From Bathynomus jamesi (lineage: Eukaryota > Arthropoda > Malacostraca > Isopoda > Cirolanidae): a DNA stretch of 64,000 nucleotides. This document shows positions 56,446 to 64,000 of the stretch, piece by piece. Where the stretch lies: positions 737,001-801,000 of the forward strand of contig JAJOZX010000872.1 of assembly GCA_023014485.1 (NCBI GenBank), written 5' to 3'. The notes under the pieces are model-generated. The model worked only from the letters and a program-made list of their open reading frames with translations, was not told the origin of the DNA and made no database searches. A program made the translations under genes and the position numbers. Each line of letters starts with the position of its first letter. The first letter of the stretch is position 1.

Positions 56446-56480
56446 CTGAAGATGAACATAGTTTGTGTTTGAAACGTTGC
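56446..56480 (+). ncRNA. Hammerhead-ribozyme-like motif, Penelope plus copy
   Basis: CTGAAGA core, stem II AACA/TGTT (in gaacatagtttgtgttt), then GAAAC and gttgc. Relative to the minus copy both strands of one pair changed together (G-C to A-U). Confidence 0.55.
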
Positions 56481-56649
56481 AATGTACAAAATATAGTCCC
56501 TTTCCAACATGATGGATGTTTCTTTCCTTCTTGTCTGTGGCTTTCTGCTTAAATTGAAATTGAAGCTTGCCAGAAGCGGCCTTCACACACACACATATAT
56601 ATATATATAATATATATAATTATATATATATATATATATACTGTACGTA

Positions 56650-57029
56650 CAGGGTGGGCCGTAAGTTTCCATACATAGGAAAAATAAACATTTTTTTATG
56701 GACAACCATTTTTATTTATATAATATGCTCTACATGGTTGCCATTGTTTTGAAAACACATTTCAATACGTGTTCCCCACTGTTGATGAACACGCATTAGC
56801 ACAGTTGACGTTATGCTTGTAATGGCGTTGGTGATACGTTCCTTTAGATGATTTATGTCTCGTATCTTTTCCTGATACACCATGGCCTTCAAGTGCCCCC
56901 AAAGATAGAAATCAAGGGGGGTGAGATCTGGGGATCTGGGAGGCCACTCCACAGGACCACGCCGACCAATCCAAGCATCCGGAAACTGCTGATCCAAATT
57001 TTCCTATGTATGGAAACTTACGGCCCACC

Positions 57030-57032
<3 letters not shown>
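56650..57032 (-). mobile_element. Internally deleted mariner, TA TSD
   Basis: Ends CAGGGTGGGCCGTAAGTTTC and its complement (TIR extends to tatgtatggaa), TA at 56648-56649 and 57033-57034. The minus strand (56716-56997) still encodes a mariner-type C-terminus (DAWIGRRGPVEWPPRSPDLT then PLDFYLWGHLK, with the last aspartate). The N-terminus and the first two catalytic residues are deleted. Confidence 0.93.
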
Positions 57033-57071
<39 letters not shown>

Positions 57072-57556
57072 AAAATGTCATTGAAGCAAGACATACGGAA
57101 TGCAGTGGTGATGGCTATAGACTCTACTTCTCCATTCGTTGTTGAGACTGATGCGTCTGAACATGCGGTAGCCGCTACTCTAAATCAAATGGGACGGCCT
57201 GTCGCATTCTTCTCCAGAACGCTCTCAAAATCAGAGCAACATCACTCTGCCATAGAAAAAAAAGCTTATGCCATTGTTGAGGCATTGCGGAAATGGAAGC
57301 ACTATCTCCTTGGGCATCACTTTCAGCTCGTTACAAATAAAAAATCAGTGGCATTTATGTTCAATAACAGAGAGACTGGAAAGATAAAGAATGAAAAGAT
57401 AATGAAATGGCGCTTGGAACTGTCATCCTACTGCTACGACATCGTTTACCGACCTGGTAGAGATAATGTAGTCGCGGATGCACTGTCACGCAGTCATTGT
57501 TCGGCTACGGGAATTGACCTATTATATCAATTGCACGATTCTCTGTCACCCTGGAG

Positions 57557-58522
57557 CAGGGCCGGCGCTAGGAAGTGCGGGGCCCAATTAGAAAATTGTT
57601 AGCGCCTAGCGTGGCCCTCTACCCGTTGTCGTTTCAAAGTTGGAGTGAAAAGAAATTTCGCTAGAGCACCTCTTTCTTTTTCATTTTCAGCTGCCTTAGC
57701 CTTGGCCAGTGCTCGTTTCTGATTGCCGCTCAAATACTTTCGCCCTTTGTCTCTATCTCTGCTTGTGCTTGCCATGATGACGATGATGTAAGGGCTTTTT
57801 CAATTACTTTTCTTTTAAAAAAGCTAAACGGCGACGATAAACTGAAATTACAAAACAAAAACAAAATCATTCACAATAAAGACTCCCTGGCACTGAAAAA
57901 TAATAAAGATGTGCATGTATGCATCTAATGATTAAAGCAAAAGATTTCATGATTTTTAAAAGCCTGGGAGTAAAAAGAAAAGCGCAGGGGGCAAAAGAAC
58001 AAGCTCTAGTAAATAGAAATGTAAATGCTCTCTATGATAATGAGGCAAAAACTAGTTAATTTAATATGTAGGATCTACTTACCACCACGTTTCTCTGTTA
58101 CATGCAGGCTTAAGACACTTCAAGTTTGCAGTTTGGACATATAAACAATTTGGACATATTTAACAAACAACACAACTTTACATTCCAAGCTTTATGTTAT
58201 ATAATCTCATTAACAGCGCTCTTTCTGTGTTGAGGGTTTGAATATCGTCCACAAATTACCTTTTTTTAAAAAAGCTAAACGGCGACGATAAACTGAAATT
58301 ACAAAACAAATAAACAAACGATTAGCAATAAATCATTGAAACATAGATATACGAGGACGGACTGAATAGTTTCACTGCCTTCACAGTAACAAGAAACTTC
58401 GTGCACACTGGACACTCATTAATTCATCATAGCGTCCCCCACTCGAGCGCGTGCGCGGGGTCCCCTCGGGGCGCGGGGCCCAATTTGAACAAATCGGTCT
58501 AATCGGCTTAAAACCGGCCCTG
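57557..58522. mobile_element. CAGGGCCGG element (hAT type), copy 2, TSD CCCTGGAG
   Basis: Ends as copy 1 (CAGGGCCGGCGCTAGGAAG, AAAACCGGCCCTG); TSD CCCTGGAG at 57549-57556 and 58523-58530. Joining the flanks restores the Gypsy integrase finger (CHPGVTR). It differs from 49300-50249 by few substitutions and a 17-bp GC-rich duplication near the right end. Confidence 0.94.
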
Positions 58523-59177
58523 CCCTGGAGTAACTAGGATAGCCCATTTCATCCGTTGCCGGAATCTTCCTTACTCAATGGATGATATAAAGAAAATGAC
58601 AGCTTCTTGCTCTCTATGTGCGCAACTCAAGCCTCGATTTTATAAACCACCAGCAGATCATCTAATTAAAGCAACTCAATCATTCGAGAGGCTCAATATT
58701 GATTTCAAAGGTCCTCTGCCTTCTTCAACTGGTAACAAGTACCTTCTCGTAATCATTGACGAATTCTCACGGTTTCCTTTTGCTTTCCCTTCCCCCGATC
58801 TATCTTCATCTTCGGTCATTAAGTCCTTATGCCAATTGTTCTCCATTTTTGGCATGCCAGCATTCGTGCATAGTGACCGGGGGTCTTCCTTTATGTCACA
58901 TGAACTACGGAAATTCCTCCATGAGAGGAATGTGGCTACCAGCCGTACCACTCCATACAACCCACAGGGTAATGTTCAAGTCGAGCGCTATAATAGCATT
59001 ATTTGGAAGGCCGTATCTTTAGCTGTGAAATCCCGAGATTTGGATAGCTCTCAATGGGAAGCTGTACTCCCGGACGCCTTACATTCTGTTCGATCCTTGC
59101 TCTCAACTGCCACTAATGACATCTCACGAACGATTCTTTGGATTTCCTCGTCGATCATCCTATGGCAGTGCTATACC

Positions 59178-59728
59178 CAGTGGTGTAGTGCTGTGGGAAC
59201 GCGTGGGAACGGCGTTCCATTACTTTGTTTGGTAGACGGAACGGCGTTCCCTCACTATTTCAAATAAATCCGAACTTACAAATCTCTAACGTCATGAAAT
59301 TTTAATTCCCACCCCTAGAAGAAATATGAGAAAGAATCATTAACTGCTTCATTTCTTTTAGCTTCGACTGAGGCAATGCTAGCCTATAAAGATCTGGTGA
59401 AACAGTCACCACGGCGTACCAGTTGTTAATTTTTTTTTAGTTAATCATTCCAGTTGTTAGCTATTTTTATTGATCGTACTGGATGTCGTATATCTAATGA
59501 CACTGGAAATACTGCATCTTCAACCTTGGAATATATCCTAATATCCAGTGCATATGACCTCAAAATATCCTTGAAATTGGTCAGATTTCAAAAGATTTCC
59601 CGGGGGGCTTACAGTGCCCCCGGACTCCCAGCTGTATGGGCTCGCCGCGCTCGCCATTGTCCCCCCCGCATCTGAGTAACACTTTCAAAATGCGTTCCCT
59701 CACTTCTTTATTTAGCACTACACCACTG
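59178..59728. mobile_element. hAT MITE, TSD GCTATACC, inside Gypsy integrase
   Basis: Ends CAGTGGTGTAGTGCT and AGCACTACACCACTG; TSD GCTATACC at 59170-59177 and 59729-59736. Joining the flanks restores a frame reading GSAIPTWLVS. The left subterminal region repeats GGAACGGCGTTCC. Confidence 0.95.
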
Positions 59729-60190
59729 GCTATACCAACATGGTTGGTCTCACCGGGGAGGGCTCTCCTCAAAAGACACGTACGTCATCATAAATACGAC
59801 CCATTGGTTGACGAAGTAGAGATATTAAATGCTAATCCACAATATGCGCACGTACGTCTACAGGATGGACGGGACACCACGGTTTTCGTCAGGCATTTAG
59901 CACCAGCCCCGCAAGAAAATGTCCGTTTGGATACAGATGCAGAACCTGTGATCTATACATCCAATGAACAAAGGCAAGAAACTTCGACAAAGAACGATCC
60001 CCCGGATCTACCGTCAACTAAAAGCCCGAACTCCCCTGTACACTTGGATGTGGAGAAAGGTATGGAAGATGAACAACGACACACACCCAAAACAGTAGTC
60101 CATCAGTTGATGTTCCAGTCAATGCTGAAGACATCCCGTTACGTCGATCTCAGCGCCGGATATTTTAGATTTGTAAGATATGTACTGTAA

Positions 60191-60293
60191 TGTAATTCGT
60201 CTCATATTTTAGATTTGTAAGATGTGTACTGTAATGTAATTCGTCTCATATTCATTTTTGAGAAAATTTGTTTTGCCTTTTGGGAGGGGTGAA
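60191..60293 (+). other. Gypsy 3' untranslated part with tandem repeat and polypurine tract
   Basis: A 46-bp unit (attttagatttgtaagat ... cgtctcat) is duplicated in tandem at about 60160-60250. The purine tract tgggaggggtgaa precedes the LTR. Confidence 0.7.
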
Positions 60294-60467
60294 TGTTGTA
60301 AATTTAACTTTACTTACTTTTGCTAACTGCTATTATGTTTTCATTGTGTTTAATTATTATTTCTGTTCTGTTTCAGATGTAATCTCGATTATGAATTATG
60401 TTTGAATTAGTTGAATAAAGCCTCTAAACGTTAAATTCATTGGCCTTTTCATAACATAAACTTAACA
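60294..60467 (+). repeat. Gypsy 3' LTR, 174 bp
   Basis: Starts TGTTGTAAATTTAAC, directly after the polypurine tract, and ends ATAAACTTAACA (TGTT/AACA ends). It contains AATAAA at 60412-60417. No 5' LTR is in the window. Confidence 0.75.
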
Positions 60468-61159
60468 CTCCTATACCATCTGGTGCCGCTGTTGAGCGGG
60501 TTTTTTCAGTAGGGAAGGATATACTGCGTCCGAAACGGGGCTGCTCTTAGATGCAAGTTTTGAGAAGCTTGTTTTCTTAAAGGCCAATAAAGATCTTTTG
60601 AATAATAGTTCTTAAGTTTGTATATTTAGCTAATAAATTTCAATTATCATTGCCATGCACAATAACTCATTTGATTCATTTCTTTAGTATTTCGTATTAT
60701 TGTTTTGCAAAACTAAACTTTCCTGGTACCTATATTCTCGCATTAGTAAATTAGTATCAATAGTATGCTACATCTTCTGTTATGTTGCAATGCCTAGTAA
60801 TAAATCTTGCAGTAATTTTGTTTCTTTTTTTTTTAAATATACATTATAAGTCATAACAACGCAATGAAGGCATGCAAAGACTTCATAGCCTATGCATTAA
60901 CCAGTGGATACAAACCAACACATACTCGCACAAGCGAATGTTTATATATAATATTTTATGTATATATAAACTACTTATAATAGACTTATGCATATATATA
61001 ATATATTTACATTTCATTAAAAGTAACGGTAACGAGTAACGGTGCCGTTGCTCATTACTTTTTAAAAATGGTAACTGTAACGATAACGGCATTACATTTA
61101 GACTGTAGTAACGGTAACGGTAACGGCATTACATTTATAAAGTAACGAGCACAGCACTG
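60468..61159 (+). mobile_element. Partial hAT element, same family as 23202-24345
   Basis: Plus-strand codons from 60470 encode PIPSGAAVERVFSVGKDILR then a TAG and frameshift. The right end gtaacgagcacagcactg (to 61159) is the exact complement of the left TIR at 23202. The left part is missing; the Gypsy LTR adjoins it directly. Confidence 0.85.
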
Positions 61160-61180
61160 ACAACAGTTAGTAAAAGGGGT

Positions 61181-61420
61181 TTGTGTCAGAAAAAGAAACA
61201 GGACTCTGGGAACCCTTCTCCATCCAGAAGAGAACCACGGCTAGGGCTAGCAATGAATACAACAATTAAGGCAGTGAAAATATCTCGGCAGGCCCATGTA
61301 TTTGCCTCCCGTTTCCCACCTGACCAATCTCCTTCAGAACTAGAAGAATATCTGCGTGAAATGACGAAAATTGAGACTTCCTGCTCCAAATTAACCAGTA
61401 AACAACCAGATTGTGGGGGG
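61181..61420 (+). pseudogene. LINE ORF1-like C-terminal domain fragment
   Basis: NTTIKAVKISRQAHVFASRF, PPDQSPSELEEYLREMT and CSKLTSKQPD match the pattern of the RRM-like domain in ORF1 of many arthropod LINEs (VFVSRF-x-P...YL...KL-x-TK). The frame is then cut by a G/C-run insertion (61414-61500) rich in ggggggg and ccccccc. Confidence 0.45.
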
Positions 61421-61513
61421 GGGACGCAGGGGACATGTCCCCCCCCCACTTTTTACAAAGGGGGAGACAACCTACCAGTTGTCGCCCCCACTTTCGTGGA
61501 TGACTTGCTATAA

Positions 61514-61872
61514 ATGCTATTAATGGCACCTAAGAAGATGTTATATGTCATATTATATGCATATGCAAATGTAATAGCAATATTATAAATTATTGTCATG
61601 AACACCAGTGTATATTTATTATGGAATTTAGCAGTCAATTTGCATTTTAATAATTGCACGTAGAGTTTGTGTGTTCTTGGTAGAAATGATGATAATTTGG
61701 GCTGGCGAAATTTGTGTATAGAAAGACACCCATATGTCAATATATCCAAACATATGTGTGATATTATGTTACATGAAAGGTTAAATATTATAAATAGTTT
61801 GTATTGCGTTTCTTATTTCTGCAAAAACAAATTTTAAATAAAGAAAGACATAAAATGATTAAATACAATTGA
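61514..61872. other. No gene seen
   Basis: AT-rich spacer before the hAT element; no motif supported. Confidence 0.4.
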
Positions 61873-61880
61873 GTTTTTTC

Positions 61881-62483
61881 CAGTGGTGGGCGCGGTACCA
61901 AAATTTGGGGGTGCGTTACGCGGTACTGCGGTACCTCAGCATGCCCAGTGCGTTACGCGGTACTGCGGTACTTTTTCAGGTCCCCCTGGTGCGTTCCGCG
62001 GTACTGCGGTACTGCGGTACTGCACACAAGAACAACACAAGTAATAGCACATATTTTCAGAAATTGCATATCGGCGATTTCGCACCTGAACTTTCTGCCA
62101 TAATGGCTAAAAATCGATCTTTGTCACAGAAATGTAACACACGTGCAACCGGCTCAAAAGCAAGCACTGCACTGAGGCGTTGTGATAGGATGGCAACGTA
62201 ACATGTTCTGAACGAAAACTTAACGTGTCTAGAGTTAGGCTGATGCAACACACGCAGCATTCGTCTTACTGTACTCCTGTAATAAGGTTTACTTCAAAAA
62301 AAGTGTTAATTTTTTGAAAAGTCGTGTTTGTCGGTACCGCGGAAAGTACCGCGGGAAATTTGAATGCGGTAGCGGTACTGCTGTACTTTCAGCGATCCTT
62401 TGCGGTACTGCGTTATGCGGTACCGGTTTGGTAGTGCGGTAGTACCGCAGTACCGCAAAAAATACCGCAAGTGCCCAGCTTTG
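61881..62483. mobile_element. hAT MITE with TSD GTTTTTTC and GCGGTAC subterminal repeats
   Basis: Ends CAGTGGTGGGCGCGG and ...GTGCCCAGCTTTG; TSD GTTTTTTC at 61873-61880 and 62484-62491. More than ten GCGGTAC/GTACCGC words crowd the two ends. No hAT coding motif in the middle. Confidence 0.93.
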
Positions 62484-62639
62484 GTTTTTTCAACATGCTG
62501 AGAAAAATACAAAAAACGGGTAAATGGTAAATTACGACATTGATATATTACACGCACTAGCTACTCAGAATATTGTTTAATTCGCTGTTTGAAGGCGAAG
62601 TTTCCCTCTCACTATTTCAGAGCAATCGACGCCCTCTGC

Positions 62640-63555
62640 GGACAGCTCTTTCTACATTAAGGCAGAATGTGAGGAACCCTCTGTGTTTATGGGGACAGAA
62701 GCCTGGTTAGATGATGATAAAAGTTGTGGCTTAGATAACATACAAGTAGAACATTTAAAATGTTGTAGCCCTCGTATAATACCTATGCTTGGCAATGTGT
62801 TTCACAAGCTGTATGGCACATGGGTACGTGCCACAGTCCATTTTGTCAGTTCTATTGTTGCCAGTTGTTAAAAATAAGGGTGTTAGTATCTGTGATAAGA
62901 ATAATTATAGGCCAATAGCACTTGCCAGTATACTTTCTAAAGTGTTAGAATATGTCATTTATAATAGGATAAGCACTTACTTACAGACTTACGAATTGTA
63001 TATATCCCATCTGTGGTGGAATTATACAAACTGCTATTAATAAACTCTGTTGCTTATAATAATATTTTTCGTATGCTATGTAGGGAACCAAAATGGTGCA
63101 GTACCAGTTTTATGTTTACTACACATAACCTACCTAAGTGCCAAATGTTAATCCAGAAGAATATATATAATTTCACTACTAGGGTCCAAAACTGCTCTAA
63201 TGTGTTATTGTACAATGTCCTGTCTTCAGATACTGTGTACCTCTCACCTATATGGCAGGCTTGGTTCAGACAACTGCTGGTTTACAATACCTTATTTTTG
63301 TAATGTAGGAAAGATTATATATGCATATTAAGTTGTGTTATAGCAAGTGGCTGTGTTATAATAAGTGTTATAAGATATCTTGGGTGATAACAGTGTCACA
63401 TAATTAATCAAATAGTATGCCAGTATGCTAGGTTAAGTGGCTATGTTGGCCTTATTTTTATATTATTTTTGTATTAAGTTCAATGTATACATAAGATTGT
63501 ACTTGTATGTTAGGTTAAGTGGCTATGGATTGTGAATGATCTGCATTAAAGATGT
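62640..63555 (+). pseudogene. LINE-A copy, internally deleted
   Basis: DDDKSCGLDNIQVEHLKCCS (62710-62770) and DKNNYRPIALASILSKVLEY then NRISTYLQTY (62895-62990) are RT motifs before the catalytic centre. The sequence then jumps to LYISHLWWNYTN (62995) and the 3' ORF end NIYNFTTRVQNCSNVLLYNV. The YVDD region is deleted. The tail (ggctatgttggccttatttt) runs to about 63555. Confidence 0.75.
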
Positions 63556-63823
63556 TTGTAATTTTTTACTATCAGTCCGGTCTCTGGAAACTGAAAATAA
63601 AGTTTACCATAAGACTCTACATTTTTTTAAACAACTTTTATTAAGTACAATATGAAGGCAAATGCCGATTAAAGCTATAAAATTAATGTTAAGAAATTAT
63701 TTCTTTGGCCGATAAAGTCGCGGATCATGTTTTTGGGAGTGATAAAATGGCTAATCCCACAAAGGTTAGGAAAGTACCGCTAACAAAATTGGGTGGTTTG
63801 ACCGGAACTCATAAGATTTTAGT
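63556..63823 (+). repeat. Merlin-associated 5' repeat, copy 2
   Basis: Nearly identical to 36622-36893, including actcataagattttagt at the end. The Merlin first exon is not present after it; aagaacataagaaatttt follows instead. Confidence 0.75.
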
Positions 63824-63847
63824 AAGAACATAAGAAATTTTGGTAAT

Positions 63848-64000
63848 TATTCGTTTTAGTGCTTTTCCTCCTTTCTGAACCAAAACACATTTTCCTGGTG
63901 TTTTGTGGTGTGATTTGTTCAAATCTGAACTTCGTTTCTTTGGGAAATGAGCCGTTTTTGAGAAATTTTAAAATTGAAAATTTCTCAAAAACGGCTCATT
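63848..64000. repeat. Fold-back module, cut by the window end
   Basis: gaaccaaaacacattttcct (63877) to the window edge is the same fold-back as 35987-36168. The second arm starts at about 63970 (aaaatttctcaaaaacggct). Lacks the TTAGG tract of the first copy. Confidence 0.85.

Larger units (their letters stand above)
55362..56552 (+). pseudogene. Second Penelope-like copy, GIY-YIG endonuclease and tail, head-to-head with the first
   Basis: The frame to 55749 encodes VFVNRRSIGSFFNVKYRV, YEFKCPRCDRSYIGSTVRSL, HRTDNPL and the same C-terminus as the minus copy (SLYIKTLSPSLNSDNSS), about 97% identical by eye. RT is absent. The 3' tail continues to about 56552, interrupted by a hAT MITE at 55838-56208, and carries a hammerhead-like motif. 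The endonuclease ORF itself has no lesion. Confidence 0.88.
57075..60190 (+). pseudogene. Ty3/Gypsy pol: RNase H and integrase, twice interrupted
   Basis: 57075-57556: RNase H (VVETDASEHAVAATLNQMGR, HHSAIEKKAYAIVEAL, then LVTNKKSVAFMF, where the usual TD is TN, so a catalytic Asp is lost; RDNVVADALSRS). After the insertion at 57557-58522 the frame resumes, shifted, with an HHCC finger (CHPGVTRIAHFIRC ... CSLCAQLKPRF) and the integrase core: NIDFKGPLPS, HSDRGSSFMSHELRKF, NPQGNVQVERYN (D, D, E). After the insertion at 59178-59728 it ends PTWLVSPGRALLKRHVR, VEILNANPQYAHVRLQDGRD and a stop at 60188-60190. Gag, protease and RT are missing on the left, where the element abuts a TA microsatellite. 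Confidence 0.92.

Noticed and set aside
56567..57084. YIYIY-rich ORFs over TA microsatellites
   Set aside because: Low-complexity translation of (TA)n.
60294..60467. Complete Gypsy element with two LTRs
   Set aside because: Only one LTR is seen. The 5' half of the element ends at a TA microsatellite near 57060.

Overview
The window is eukaryotic, AT-rich and made almost entirely of old, nested transposable elements. I see no convincing host gene. The repertoire (BEL/Pao and Ty3/Gypsy LTR elements, Penelope-like elements, CR1 and other LINEs, hAT, Merlin, two DD41D mariner-like families, a Tigger fragment) together with many TTAGG tracts (the ancestral arthropod telomere repeat) suggests an arthropod, probably a crustacean with a large repeat-rich genome. 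The species assignment is inference only.

Layout. 1-8.2 kb: broken BEL/Pao pol, a 908-bp inverted-repeat element, a second BEL tail with a candidate LTR, a decayed transposase (copy A of an unassigned superfamily), and an env-like ORF with its own candidate LTR. 8.2-10.3 kb: reverse-strand LINE (LINE-A) split by a 587-bp near-perfect palindrome. 11-14.6 kb: GC-rich reverse-strand LINE (LINE-B) whose internal deletion fuses gag zinc knuckles to RT. 14.8-16.1 kb: DD41D mariner. 18.2 kb: 28 identical 18-bp repeats. 20-31 kb: two members of a cysteine-rich transposon family, several hAT elements, LINE-C and a Tigger tail. 31.8-34.1 kb: hAT MITE and BED-hAT pseudogene. 34.4-37.1 kb: Merlin elements with TTAGG tracts, one expanded to a 15-bp minisatellite. 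37.1-43.2 kb: two TIR elements carrying copies B and C of the unassigned transposase. 43.5-48.8 kb: CR1, hAT, Merlin derivatives and LINE-A pieces nested in each other. 49.3-57 kb: hAT copies, a second DD41D mariner, and Penelope-like elements with hammerhead-ribozyme-like motifs. 57-61 kb: Gypsy pol interrupted by two hAT-type elements, with its 3' LTR. 61-64 kb: LINE and hAT pieces and a Merlin 5' region.

Most annotated 'genes' are pseudogenes: nearly all have frameshifts or stops. At least fourteen insertions have an 8-bp target-site duplication that can be read directly, which gives firm boundaries and a relative order of insertion. The most interesting items are: (1) three divergent copies of a transposase superfamily with a D-[ST]-T-x2-NTG ... 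C-x2-H ... E-R-x-V arrangement, two of them inside long TIRs; (2) two Penelope copies whose hammerhead-like stem II differs by a compensatory G-C/A-U change; (3) a Merlin-associated module that places TTAGG tracts next to a conserved core in four elements; and (4) hAT elements that share a TIR but each carry their own dense subterminal repeat word.
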